A DNA stretch of 64,000 nucleotides from Pelodera strongyloides (Eukaryota; Nematoda; Chromadorea; Rhabditida; Rhabditidae): NCBI GenBank assembly GCA_036852015.1, contig JAANDG010000054.1, forward strand, positions 124,001 to 188,000. The letters run 5' to 3'. Position 1 is the first letter of the stretch; the number at the start of each line of letters is the position of its first letter. A model generated the notes under the pieces. It was given only the letters and a program-made list of their open reading frames with translations. It had not been told where the DNA came from and did no database searches. The position numbers and the translations under genes are program-made. Shown in pieces: positions 13,101 through 24,835 of the stretch.

Positions 13101-16100
13101 GCTGATTTAGAAGTTCATTGCCCACTATTACACGCAGCGCAGTAAACACACCGACCCAAATAGCGTGCTTAATTTCGTATTGAAATAACTGAGTCGCAAA
13201 AAATCGATGGAAAAAAACCCAAGTTCAGCGAAGCTATCATGGGAGGCAAATCGACCAGTATAGTATAGTTTAGAAAATAAGGCACTTATCCGTAAAGTTA
13301 TTTAATTCAAAAACGAACACTCACTTGTTGTGCACTCTTTGGCGGCCGTCCTTTTCCACGCTTTTTAGGTTCTCCCTCAGTCGGACGAGGAGTAATGGGA
13401 GGCACACGCACAGAAACATCATGAGGCTTAAAATACAGCTTTCATTTTCTGACTTTCGCAGTAACTAAAAGCCGTGACACGGTCTACGGACCATTTCTAT
13501 TAACGGTATATCAATGATGAGCAAAGATATACGACATATATAAAAAAAAACCACGAGCATATTCGTACCTTGAATTCTGTCTCCATTTTCTCTTCCCCAA
13601 TCATTTCATCACCTCCTGAACTTCTAATAACACCAGCATTCGAAACCTGAAGAGAAGCACGCTTGAGAGGTCTTATACACTGCACTCAGTAAACCAGAAA
13701 CTCAATAAAAATGTGTAAATGAACCAAATTTTGCCTCCTAAAACCATATAAACCTAAGAAGGGCACTTCAATAGAAAATTTGCATAGTACTATTAGTCGC
13801 ATACAGAATCCAAACATATTATACGTCTAGCTCTATATTTTGGACAAGCAAACTATCAAACTTATCGACTTAGACTGAATCGGGAATTTGGGAAAGTTAC
13901 AAACGAGGAAAATACTCGAAACTCCAAAAAGTGTAAATCATTACCTTAACTGGACTGCCCCCTTCCTGCGGCGTATTTGCTTCGCGAATGGCGTCCACCA
14001 GTGGCTGCAATTCGCAGAAAGCAATTAACACATAGTAGTTATCACAAAAAAATTCTTTACCTCTGTCTGTTCAATTACAATTGAGCATTGATAATCTAAT
14101 AATTTCAGTCCTAAGCTGCGCGAAGACTCCAATTCCAGACTAAATTTAGACAAACACAAAAGTTGTCATCCCATCTCTTCCCCACGACTGGGGGAAAACT
14201 CCCCGAACACTCAAAAATAGTCTCCCTTACCCTAATCGGCGACTTGATGGGACTTCTCGCCCTCGGTGACATTGAACGAAATGCACTGTCAATTCCATGT
14301 GGGGACTGGACAGACTGGCGAGTGGGAGGGATACAATTCCCAACCTGGAATGGATGGAACAGAAGTACAGAAGCATACATTGCACGACCATCCAGTAAAA
14401 GGTTGAATACTTCTTTACCTGTGCAAACCTCGAATCTCTTGTCAATTCAATAGTACTACACTTCCATCACTATCTACACTGTAATAAGGTAATAAGTCAC
14501 ATATTGTTCCAAGCAAACGTACAAAGTGGATATGGTCAGGTCGATACATACGTATACAATTTCGTACGTACGCACAATAAACTTAGAGGTTCGAGGAAAA
14601 ATGATGGTTATATAAACAGACAATACAATTAGATAATCCCGATAGGAATAAAGACAATGAAGGTCACGCAAAAATAAGTTATTAATGACCTTTTTATGCT
14701 TCTAGCTTCTAGCTAGCTATAAAAAGGCGTGATTTATATGAAAAGATAAACCTACTTAAGGCAAATGCTTACCTTATCAATGGGCATAGTCTTCCTCAAA
14801 CCAAGTCGATCAATTTCCTCCAATCTTGTCATATACGCGCTCACTGTCCGTTCGACTTGTTCAGGGTCACGCTAAAAGTTAATTATATAATAATTAAGAA
14901 AAAATGAATAAAAACGAAATAATATATTTCTGTGAATGCTATGGATATCCAACGATGTTCACAATCACAAGATCTTAACGAATTCATTACATATTACATT
15001 ACGAAGCCGCTTGAAAATAATTGACGGTTCATCGGTTTCGGTTCGTTAGAATTATTTGTTACAGGTAGTATAACAATTTGACGGTTTTCCAAGCTGACTA
15101 GCTAGAAAAAGCTAGAATTCTTACTGCAAATGTTTGGGTGGAAAAAATAACCAAATCTCTAGTCTCTAAATGAGATAAAGAACAAGAAAACGGATACTTG
15201 ATACTATACTGGTTTTATCTTTACAATACTTTGGCAGACGCATTATTCCTATTGAACGGTAAAAGGTAAGTAAAATACCTTTTCATCTTCCATTCGCAGT
15301 CGCTCCACTAGATCCAACAGTTCATCGCTCGTGTACTGTTTATTCATCACCTTTTCCAATATGTCGATCTTATTTCGGATTGTCACTAATTGAGTTTCCA
15401 TCCGCAAACCATCTTCTTTGCTTATCTGAAACATAAACAACTCAATAACTGCACGAACAGCAAACTAGAAGCCACAGCACGTAGCAAAGTCATATATAAT
15501 AATAAAGGATCGGCGAGAAAATGAGTTAGAGCGAAATACCGGCCGGTTTTTGAAACGCATCTCAAGAACTGCATTCCTATGCATTTATGCAACGTGGGGT
15601 CTAGTTTTTATTTTAATTTTTGCCCATTTGCATATGCTGCATAAGAAAGCAGGTCTACGCAATGCGTTTCAAAAACCGGCCGGTATTTCGCTTTAAACAA
15701 AAGTGATAAACCGGCGAAAAACCTCAGATTTGAAGTACTGTATCCACGTGTCGATTACTGCCTTATGTGAATAGGGTATTCCGTGGCTAGCGGGCATCTC
15801 CCCAGGCACTGGCTCCAACATAAGTCGATCGAATTCAGCCTTGCATGACTATAAATTAATAGTTTATAGCAAACTTAAGCTAAATTAGATCAAATTCAAA
15901 TGAATGCTTTAATGTAGTTTGTATGTGTATTAGTTTGGAGGACCCTTGTTAGTAGGAACCGTTGTGAAGCTGTTCGTCTTAGGGTATCCTTTTGATTGCA
16001 TATGTTTCGATGGATGTATCATTAAACATTTACATACACAATCGTCTGGATCAAAAACAATTGGGAACGGTTTCTACTCAACAAAGTACTCATAGAACAA

Positions 16101-16567
16101 AAGCCAAATTAGACCAAGGATAAGCAGGTAGAGTAGAGATGTGATCATTGAAAAAATGTGGGAGATCGGAGATGGAGGGGAAATGTCAACCGACCCGTGA
16201 ATTGAAGAAATTTTTCGATCGACCGGATCCGAATTCCTTTGTCATGCGAATAGCCCGCCTTTCCCTGGAAGAGTTCTGTTTAAGGTTCAAGCACCCCTTG
16301 TGAGATACCAAATACGGCAATACTTAAACGTTGAGTGCTTAGGGTGATGCGAAACACTTGTTGGTTCACATATAAGCAAACAATTATAATATAAACAAAC
16401 GTAAGTTCTCTTGGAGATGGTTCGGGGAAACATTGCACACAAGAATAGAAAGACAAACACGAATATAAAACTGTGAAAGTGAACACAGTCGCTTACCAGT
16501 CAATCTCCTCCAGATATGCAGTGAAAAGTAACAGATGCTCCCGAACACTCCATAAAGGTGAATGCAT
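7189..16567 (-). CDS. BRD8-type bromodomain protein, NuA4/TIP60 complex subunit
   Basis: About 24 exons and roughly 860 codons. Exon 1 (16497-16567) starts MHSPLWSVREHLLLFTAYLE and exon 2 (16195-16264) continues RAIRMTKEFGSGRSK. Together with the SCKAEFDRLM segment of exon 3 they align with the SANT-like N-terminus of animal BRD8 (W-S-I-R-E-K-L ... SRAIKPF ... CASQYSELL). Charged and Ser/Pro-rich middle exons follow, one with an AT-hook-like KKRGKGRPPK (13322-13431). A single bromodomain near the C-terminus is split over exons 9205-9316, 8974-9048 and 8468-8577. It holds VKRPMDLWSIK and the acetyl-lysine-pocket region CNAVMFNSTGHD, matching the BRD8 NAVMYNSSDHDV motif. The stop is at 7189-7191. 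Reading phase was checked at several junctions (exons 1-3, 13-15, 19-24) and stays open. BRD8 binds acetyl-lysine and works in NuA4/TIP60 histone acetylation. Exon ends are approximate. Confidence 0.88.
8396..8430. repeat. AAAC microsatellite
   Basis: A run of AAAC units with one AAAT variant, inside an intron of the bromodomain gene. Confidence 0.9.
8853..8960. repeat. Minisatellite, period 25-28 bp, four copies
   Basis: Four head-to-tail copies of TTAACTGGAGTGCAT followed by a variable ATATAT/ATTCATATAT stretch. It directly abuts the donor side of the bromodomain exon at 8974-9048 and creates several spurious ORFs of repeated sequence on both strands. Confidence 0.92.
9745..9930. mobile_element. 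Palindromic TTAA MITE, family 1, intronic
   Basis: Ends TTAAAGCGAAATACCGGCCC and its inverse. The interior has the GCATTCTTATGCAG subfamily sequence, as at 10515, 27810 and 52742. It sits between exons 17 and 18 of the bromodomain gene, about 15 bp from a splice donor. Confidence 0.88.
10515..10700. mobile_element. Palindromic TTAA MITE, family 1, host of a nested insertion
   Basis: Has the family termini, but the right TTTAA end is interrupted after TTTA by the GGGCGC element that follows. Removing that element and one TTA restores the expected CGCTTTAA end, so the second element inserted later. Confidence 0.85.
10701..10972. mobile_element. MITE with GGGCGC inverted termini, nested
   Basis: Long inverted arms: GGGCGCGTTCGGGATTGATT at the left and the reverse complement at the right, then AAACTCGGCC and CCAAGCATTGGAA blocks on both arms. 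It is flanked by TTA on each side (10698-10700 and 10973-10975). GGG-start termini with a TTA duplication are typical of PIF/Harbinger elements, which is the inferred class. It lies in an intron of the bromodomain gene. Confidence 0.85.
11519..11645. repeat. Minisatellite, period about 22 bp, overlapping a splice donor
   Basis: Five to six imperfect copies of a unit containing AAATACCTGTGCTATTTGAC. On the - strand each full copy reads GCACAGGTATTT, a potential 5' splice site. The copy nearest the exon supplies the donor of exon 14 of the bromodomain gene. Confidence 0.85.
15526..15696. mobile_element. Palindromic TTAA MITE, family 1, intronic
   Basis: Termini TTAGAGCGAAATACCGGCCG and the inverse, with the GTGGGGTCTA-type interior. 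It lies between exons 3 and 4 of the bromodomain gene. Confidence 0.88.
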
Positions 16568-17520
16568 ACCTCGACACCTTCACCTATGAAAGTATAATTA
16601 ATAAAGCAAAACAAAAAATATAAATTTGAAAGTAGCATATACGCAAACTGACATTCGCTGAGATGGAAAGATCATGAGATAGAAATCACTTCCGATTCTG
16701 TGAGATAGACGTAGGCTTAAACAAAGCGATCAATGCATTCCAACGGAACCTATTTAACTGATATTATTTTCTTATTTCCCCCTTTATAACGAAAAAGGGG
16801 CGGAACATACTAAAACGCCGGAGAAAATGCCTTTACGTTTACGTTGTTAGTGGTATGATCTAAACAACATACAGAAAGCAAACTAGCAAAAATGCAAACG
16901 ACAAGGAGCAAACCCAAATTATTTTGAAAATCGAATTTGAAGCCCAAACGTGTAAACTGAATTTCTGCAGGTGCTCAATTTCAGTACATACAGTTTTCTC
17001 TCTCTGAACGTCATAAAGGATAAAAGCAAAGATAAAACTAAACTAAAGGGAAAGCATACGCGCATAGCAAGCAAATCAAAACTTCACAAACCCAAACACC
17101 CATCCGAAATTGTGCACCTTTGCGTGCACTTTGCAAAAAAAGTGCATTTTCCAAACAGATTATGCACGGTCCGCGCGAAAGATAGGAAAGACGCGCGCGG
17201 ACTGGAGTAACGAGGGGGCCGATTAGAGCTTTCCTACGGCATACTCCTAATGACGAAACAAACTTTGATTCCAATACAATCAGATTGACTGGCATCACAA
17301 GATGCATCGCTCATTAACACACTGTATATATTATTTTATAAAGATTCGACCCTACGTAAATTTACACCTTCAATATACGTATATTTTTTATTGTTGTATA
17401 GTAATGCGAGATAAAATTATGACCATCTGACTAATCATTTACAATGACATATTTACAAAGTCAATGACTTCACAGGCTATATTCTACAAGAGAGAGAGAG
17501 AGAGAGAGACAGTTGCCAGA

Positions 17521-17594
17521 AAACCCCGATTAGGACCCGATCAAGGCCGGATTTTTTGAGGGACTTGATCGGGGCCATATCGGGGTTTTTGGTT
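17521..17594. repeat. Imperfect hairpin with CCCCGAT...ATCGGGG arms
   Basis: AACCCCGATTAGGACCCGAT and its imperfect inverse, with CTTGATCGGG/CCCGATCAAG as the core pair, enclose a short GGATTTTTTGAGG loop. It stands out in AT-rich DNA. No TSD is obvious; it may be a small foldback element. Confidence 0.7.
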
Positions 17595-17810
17595 TCCCAT
17601 GCATGGGTCCAACCTAGGTCCTAGGCGCGCTCATGCAACAACTCGGATAGTGCTCCAATAAAGACTCTAACAATAGCAAAAATATTTATTTTTGTATGAC
17701 AACTTTGTGCAGCATGAAATTCTCTTCAAAAACGTGCTACGCGATGTTTCGAAGAACCCCAGCTCCTCATGGGGCAGTATAGTACCCAAATGGAGCGGGA
17801 TATTCCCTAT

Positions 17811-18073
17811 CATGGGGTTTCCATGTATGGCCGATTTTCCTTCCAAGTATCGAAAAATTTACGTATCTTGGCACTGCGCGAGAATATCCACAGGCAGTTT
17901 TTACGAACTATCGCCACGGGATCATTTGTTCAAATCTCTCCCCGCTTTAATGGCGGATTTTCTATAGTGCGAATGTGTCAAAATTACGCAAAATTACGGT
18001 AGATTGGCACACTATTTTGCAATTGATACTTGAAAGGAAAACGCACGGTTTTTGGCATACATGGAAACCCATA
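17811..18073. mobile_element. MITE, GGGGTTTCCA-ended family
   Basis: CATGGGGTTTCCATGTATGG at the left and TTTGGCATACATGGAAACCC at the right, with TACGTATCTTGGCAC and TTACGGTAGATTGGC blocks in the interior. Same family as 915-1080. Confidence 0.7.
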
Positions 18074-18224
18074 ATGGGCACTAGTGAAAAAAGAGGGGTT
18101 GGCAAGCGGACCGCCCATGTACACTTAGCTTACCCATTCCGTAGAATGACACCACATTGAGTATTATATACCACTTCTAATACCACCACCACTCCACCAC
18201 TGTGGAATACCACCACCACTTTGT

Positions 18225-18376
18225 AATGGGGTTTCCAAGTATCCCAAAAATTCGTGTGATTCTGTCAATACTACCGTATTCTGCACGAAACTTGCATATC
18301 TTATAATATGAAAATGTAAAAAATATTCTCTTTAGTTCCAAGATACTGTAAATTTTCACCATACTTTAAACCCCTA
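18225..18376. mobile_element. MITE, GGGGTTTCCA-ended family
   Basis: Starts AATGGGGTTTCCAAGTATCC and closes with an eroded inverse (AAACCCCTAATG). Its interior AATACTACCGTATT...GCACGAAA is almost the same as that of 47763-47986. Confidence 0.7.
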
Positions 18377-19865
18377 ATGAACGCGCGGTGATTAGGCTCC
18401 GCCCTACACATTCCGACGGCGGGCGCGTACGCTGACCAGTCCGCCAACTAGAACGCTAAGGGGCTTTGCATGCAAAGTGCACAAATACAGTAGATCATAA
18501 ATACGGTGTTTATTCTGCATTTTAGAATTTTAAAATGTGATGGGCGGAGCCTAAATGCCGCGCGTTGATTGCTATTTTTGCACGAAACCTACATATTTAA
18601 TATGAAAAATCAAGAAAATACTCTCGCGCTCGCGTGTTTCAAAATACTGCAAATTTCAGCAAACTTGGAAACCCTCATGATTTTTTCTAAATGAGACTGT
18701 AGTTTTGCAACTATGCTTAAAAACTACCGTATTTTCGAACTACACGAGACTGTTGTATAATTCTTCATATTAAATATTCACGTGTAGTTCCAAAGTAAGA
18801 TTTTGCACTTATGGCCATCCGCAATAAATAAGCGAGAGTCCACAGTGGAGGGACGAGAGAAAGAGAAAGCTTTCGCACGATGATTTATATATGGTCCTAA
18901 TTATTCAGCGAGAACCAGTCGATTACAAATCCCTTGCACTTTACACGAGCTGGAGAGATATAAACAGTTTGTGATAGTATTGATTACGAATACAAGGGTA
19001 GTGACGACGACACTCTAGAAAATGCGCAGATTGACGTAGAAATAGATATATCTTGCCCCATTTTCGCCAGGTTTTCGCGAAAGGATTAAAGGACTCGCGA
19101 GGATCTGGCGAAGACTGGGTGCGCGGCGATTTGGCGCAGCTGATTTTTCTCTGTTAGACGTATTCGCTCACATTGTCTTGAAACACCGTGTTATTTTTCG
19201 ACAATTACTTCTGTACAACTAAAAACAACACCAAATAGCGGATACTTTATTATGATATATGAACACCACTGTTATTCAAACGAAAATCTATAGTTACTCC
19301 TTTATGACCATTATGCATCGTTGTCGATAATTGTAATTATAAGTTTCATGGCTTACAAGAAATGTAAAGGACACACATTAAAAGTACCCAAAACCCGTAA
19401 AGCCTCATCATATTTCCCTAAACAAACTATATATTATTATAAACCTACATGTTTTATAGTTAAGAAAAATATTGAGCAAATTTATAAATGACTGAAAAAT
19501 ATGTCTTCTTATTCGCCAGTTTGTCGTGACCAATAGAAATATAAAGACATTTAAAAAGGGAATACAAATAATTATAAATAAAAAAGCGAATTTAAGCATA
19601 AATGCAATAAGTTGAGCTTCCACATGAATAACGGAAAGACGACTTATAATCATACGGGACATAAAGCATAACCCTAACTTTCAGGGGTATATTGCTTCTC
19701 TAAAAGCTAGTCCATTGCTCCATTAGTCCATAACTACATGCACAATCATTTTGCAGTTGGAGGGATAAAGTAGTTATGTATTCAGGCACAACAGAAACCA
19801 CACAATGCGAGTCCTACTGCACGGAGCACAACAAGAAAACCGTATATTCCACATTTAATCATAAT

Positions 19866-22215
19866 TTATAGTTTGTACTCTGTACATCCCTCTGGGGCCG
19901 GTTGGAGTTTCTTGCATAGGTTCTCAGTGAGATCATATAGAGCGTCCGAGCTGCGTTCTCCATTGATCGTGATCCAGGGCACGAAGTTAAGTGAAGGCTT
20001 CAAAGCCACTGTCTGTGCACCAGCCAGAGCCAGCAAGCGACGTCCACGGGGTCCGTTCGCGCACGTACGCATTCTAAAATACGGGTTTGTTAGTTGATAC
20101 GGTAGGAATTTCTCAAATATTATGGAACAGCCCCTTGTAGATAGATACGCTCCAACATAAACTTCGCGCAGTCTCCGTCCCGTTGTGACGCACGGTATTT
20201 GCTTGCGCGGTGACATCGCAATGTTTCATCAGTACAACGCCCAGGCTTACATTATGCCTGTTAACGCACAATTTCCAAGATACAGATTGGCATTTTCTCC
20301 AAAATGAATGAATAGTAAGAGTAAGAGTTGTGAGCCCTATTGAGGATTAAAAATATTGTTGTATCGTTGTTATACTTACTGTTCCTCATCAGTCACATTC
20401 TTTCCAGCCAAACATTTTCCAATAGCCCCTTCTAGGGTTCGTTCACCTTGGATGCAGTTGACGACCGGCACGTACCTAGAATTTAGAAGTTTATTCATAT
20501 ATTATATGACACGTATTTATTAAAAACAGAGGAAATCTCTTTTCACATATGTAACACATTGAAAGCAACAACCCCCACGCACATACTAGTCAGTGACTTC
20601 TCGTTCAGTATCTAAGAACTACAAGCTCCCATGTCTGTGGTTATATCTAAAAATACACAGTACCATATTCCCCGCACTCCCAATATGTGTTCATGTACTG
20701 TAACTGTAGGCGATAAATCAATGAACTTACTTATCCGGGAATCCGACTCGATCGATAACACAGTTCATCAGCTGATTGAGAGCACATTCATTAGCACCGT
20801 GCTGACATGAACATCTAGAAAGGTCAAAGTTGTTAGATCAAAATTTTTTCGCAAGGTATTTCATGAGCATGAGGAAACGCCAGAGGTGCGCCATCAAAGG
20901 GCCGCGCACACATCTCTAGTGAATTTCTTTAGAACAGACTAGGATTGAAAATCGGTAAACCGCGTGCGCGAGCAGTGCGCCACAGGTTCGCGAGGACAAA
21001 TTAACGTTGAAAATGCGTCAGTGGCTCAGTGTCAGTGTGACTAGCGCATTACTATGAGATGATGAGCTTGGTATCCCACTGATCAATGTTTAAATTAAAA
21101 ATAGTTATATATCGACTCACTCAAAGTCGTCTCCTTTCTCGACGCAGCGGGCCTTTCCAAAGGGAATCAGGGTGATATCCACCCTCCCAGATGAACCCAA
21201 TTTCTCCCAGGCCTTCATCAATTGTTTATGGACGAACCTGAAAATTGAGTCAATTACAGTAACCCGAACAAATTGGAGATCAATTGTTCATAAATAATAC
21301 AAGGTCAAAGGACGGACGCCAAAAATTGATATTGGATATTTATCGTGGAAAATGGCCAGGTTCTGTTTCAGCGTGATTTACAACTAGGAAAGAGCCAATA
21401 TTTAAAAGGGATGCTATAAAGCGTGGACAATATCCTTTTAGGCAAAATGGATGTAACCAAAATTGAGCATGGTGTTTTGCAGAGATCACTATTGTATTAT
21501 TCTGATCGCATAGCGTAGAAAAGACAAAATACAGTACCTCGACGTGTCAGGACATTGCGATTCCATATATACCGACAGCTTTACTGTATTCCCGGTAGGC
21601 GCAGGCTCACCGCGAGTCGCGATCTAAAGTCAATACTAATTACATAATTGCATGAACATGAAACAAGTTAAGCATACCACCCTCCCAACTCAAAACCTCA
21701 AAGGGGACCAACACCTCGTTTACCAGAACACTTGTGGAATCTTCAGATTTAATCACTGTATGTGCTTTGTCTGATATTGTGATAACCTGCACAAACTGGC
21801 ACTCGGCCATGTGGTGTGATGTGAAGTGCACAAATGTGAACTATATGCAAAATACCATCACCGAGTGCCGGAATTACTAAACAACCCCTACACGCCACGG
21901 ATCAAGCCAGGGCACTTGCTGCTGCTGTTGGTAGTAATAATAGTTTTGGTCCCGGTTGGGGTAGAGTTCTCTATTTCGTGGCAATTCTACAGTATCTTGG
22001 GCTACTGTATCTTCGCAATTGCGGCGAAAGAGCAGACAATTGACGCTGTCAATGTCACGTCGAAGTAGACCGACCGGGAAGGAGGGCGCCGAAGGACCTC
22101 CTGGAGGAATGCCAATCGAAGTTGGCGCAGGGCCAACGAAGGCACGTTGCGCCTGCCATCGCGACGCACCGGATACGGTAGAAAGAAGTGCGAATAAGAA
22201 TAGAAGGTTGGACAT
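19866..22215 (-). CDS. GILT-family thiol-reductase-like secreted protein
   Basis: Six exons and about 305 residues. Exon 1 (about 21895-22215) starts MSNLLFLFALLSTVSGASRW, a signal peptide, followed by a long Pro/Gln/Tyr-rich stretch with a YYYYQQQQQ run. The GILT fold follows in exons near 21534-21626, 21120-21236, 20731-20816, 20382-20476 and 19866-20074. Visible signatures are CQHGANEC (the GILT CQHGxxxC hallmark), conserved Cys residues in VVNCIQG and KCLAG, and the C-terminal FVPWITING. GILT enzymes reduce disulfides in lysosomes or outside the cell at a CxxC site. Here the site reads CPDTSR, so the second Cys is Thr, which should weaken or change the redox activity. I believe other nematode paralogues share this feature, but could not check. 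A CTCCAG acceptor just before the ATG suggests trans-splicing. Confidence 0.88.
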
Positions 22216-23267
22216 CCTGGAGGGTAAATGACATTGTTATTACGGTAGATAAAGATATCCGGGGAGACAAGGCATAAGAGCACTGAGTGACTAAGAAGTG
22301 GTGTTGATACCATAAAGACACAGTATTTTTTGATTTGATGATAAAGTTTGTCATTTAATGTTAAAGAAAGCAGAAAAATCGTATCAGAAACAGCATGAAA
22401 AGTATGTTCGTGAACATTTCCACCGTCGCAAGTCAATCAAATAAAATGTTTAAAAGGGCGGGATTGCATAAGGATAGAAAGATCTATCTATCTCATTCTC
22501 ATGCATTAAAACACTGCGTTCGCATGCGAACAGTTGTTTAATTTGCATGCTCATTTCTCATCGAATTTGCATAGTAAAGGTGCAGCTGTTCGCTAGACTG
22601 AATTTTGGTCGAGCTCAAACAGTCAAAATTAGCAACAAAAGTGATACGGCTGTGGTTTTAAACAACATGTTCTGGAGAACGCCATCCCGTGTCGTTTTAT
22701 GGGCTCTTTCGGTCACAGCAATACATGGGAACACGGTGAAAACCACGTGTCATATCTCTTTAAAATCACTAGAATGATACTACTTTTGCTAGTTGTTCAG
22801 CTGCCTACGCGTAAAATAAGATAGAAATGGACAAAAAATTTTAGAACTAGTACAATTTCCGCTAAAATCTGTTTATATACTGCTGTCGACTAAATTAATT
22901 TGTTGTAAATCGAGAAAGTGTATAAGAAAATAATTGAGAAACTGAAAATGAAATGGACAAGAAAGTTTTGAAAAGTTTCGCTACGGTTTGTTTCAAATAA
23001 GTTGAACAAAATTTAGCGTTATAACTTTTCTTGTCAAGTAAAAAACTTATTTTGGTTACTAAGGCCATGAGGACTTTTCAGTTTTATACAAAAATCTCAC
23101 TGTCAGACTATTTTGTCTATAGCATACTGCATGCATTAGTCACACGTCACACCCTCGAACAACAAGAAAAGGGATAAGAAAAAGCAAATATTCAATTGAG
23201 TGAGTAATTATTGTCGACTTTGTATAGTTCAATTAAGGACCAAATTGCTTCGACAAAGGATTTTGGT

Positions 23268-23438
23268 TTAAAGCGAAATGCTAGCCCCTTTGGAAAATTA
23301 GCATATGATAAGCAAATCCTATGTATCCTATGCTAATTTTGTACGATCGTCCACGGCAATCGTACAAAATTAGTATAGGATACATAGGATCTGCTTATCA
23401 TATGCTAATTTTTCAAAGGGGCTATCATTTCGCTTTAA
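23268..23438. mobile_element. Long palindromic TTAA MITE, family 2 (TTAAAGCGAAATGCTAGCC)
   Basis: An almost perfect foldback: arms of about 75 bp (TTAAAGCGAAATGCTAGCCC to TTTTGTACGATCG) around a short loop, TCCACGGCA. Copies at 31353-31525 and 50149-50319 have the same arms. Confidence 0.9.
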
Positions 23439-24652
23439 ACTATAGGTAGGTATTTTTTTATCCTAATGGTAAGCATTTTATGAAAGGTAAACATATTTTT
23501 TTCCTGATTTATTTGAAACTGGCAAACATGTTTAGTGTAAACATGTATAAATAAATGCACACCATGGAATTATTACATTACAGATGCACTTTTAAAAATA
23601 TTAACCGAACTTGCCTTTTGTAGCCAAAATTTGCGCACCGTTGCATTTTCTGGGAAACACGGAAAAAAATTTATAGAAATCCAATATTGGAAAAAAGTCG
23701 AAGTTGAGGAAAAGGGGATTTTTTCCAGAAAACAAAACAAAAATAAAATCAAAATCAAAGAGGTGTATGTGGGAGGTCTCTTCTACTGAGTCTAAAAACA
23801 TATATGAATGAATTTTCTGTTTTGAGTTTTTCCAGACAAGTTAACTAGAGCCGATAGTGTCGGTGTCATTTTAGTAAGTTCCAGTTATTTACGAAAGCGC
23901 AAAAGAAATGAACTCTGGAACATTAGGAACAAGTTGTTACAATTTGTGGGGTCATCATGCCATAGACAAGAGGGTGGGAGAGAGAGAGAGAGAAAACGTG
24001 AAGTTAGAGAAAAAAAGATATAAAGGGAGTATCATTTTTCATGAACCTGACCCACAAAACAGTCATTCAGTCATTGTCATTGCTATTTAGTGGAACGGGA
24101 ACTGTCAGGAACGCACTATCAAAGGTTCTTGCTACATTCACAGCAATTTGCTAGATATTTAAAGCAGAATGACACGTGGTTTGTGAAACAAAGTAGCCGG
24201 TCTTCCTTTCTGTAAAGGGAACACAAATGTACATGTAGCAAATGGAAGTGCAGTGGTCCAGCATACGTTACAAAACCATATGTCATACAGCTTTAGCTTT
24301 AACACATTGCCATTCTTGTGGGATCGAACTGTCAACGTTTAGAAACAACATATTGTACGATGCGGCGGTGACAAAAAGTGACACGGTTGATTTGCACTAT
24401 AACCTTTCAAAATAAATTTCAAAATAAAAGTGTTTTGGTTAAAACCAGGTAAGTCATACGCAATTGTGATGAAAATAGCAAATCACACCCAAAAATCGTG
24501 ACCAAAATTTTTTGAAGGTAACTAGTTCGCCAAATTGAGATATTTGACAATGAGATCAACGACAGATACACTGTGATTAATGGTATTGCGCAACTATTGT
24601 TTTCAGTGCTTATTTTCTACGATATCTTATATTTAGCTTCCGAAAAGCAAGG

Positions 24653-24835
24653 TTAAAGCGAAATACCGGCCGGTTTTTGAAACGCATCTCAAGTACTTGC
24701 ATTCCTATGAATTTATGCAACGTGGGGTCTAATTGGGGTCTAGTTTTTATTCCAATTTTTGCTCATTTGCATATGCTGCGGGTGAAAGCAGGTGTACGCA
24801 ATGCGTATCAAAAACCGGCCGGTATTTCGCTTTAA
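24653..24835. mobile_element. Palindromic TTAA MITE, family 1
   Basis: Both family termini are intact, and the interior contains GTGGGGTCTAATTGGGGTCT, as in the copy at 4200. Confidence 0.88.

Larger units (their letters stand above)
16568..19865. other. Intergenic region, repeats only
   Basis: Upstream flank of the bromodomain gene, so its promoter should lie just right of 16567. It holds a GA microsatellite near 17492-17508, a GC-rich hairpin at 17521-17594 and two or three GGGGTTTCCA-family elements. A further degenerate piece of that family lies at about 18570-18680. No supported exon. Confidence 0.6.
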
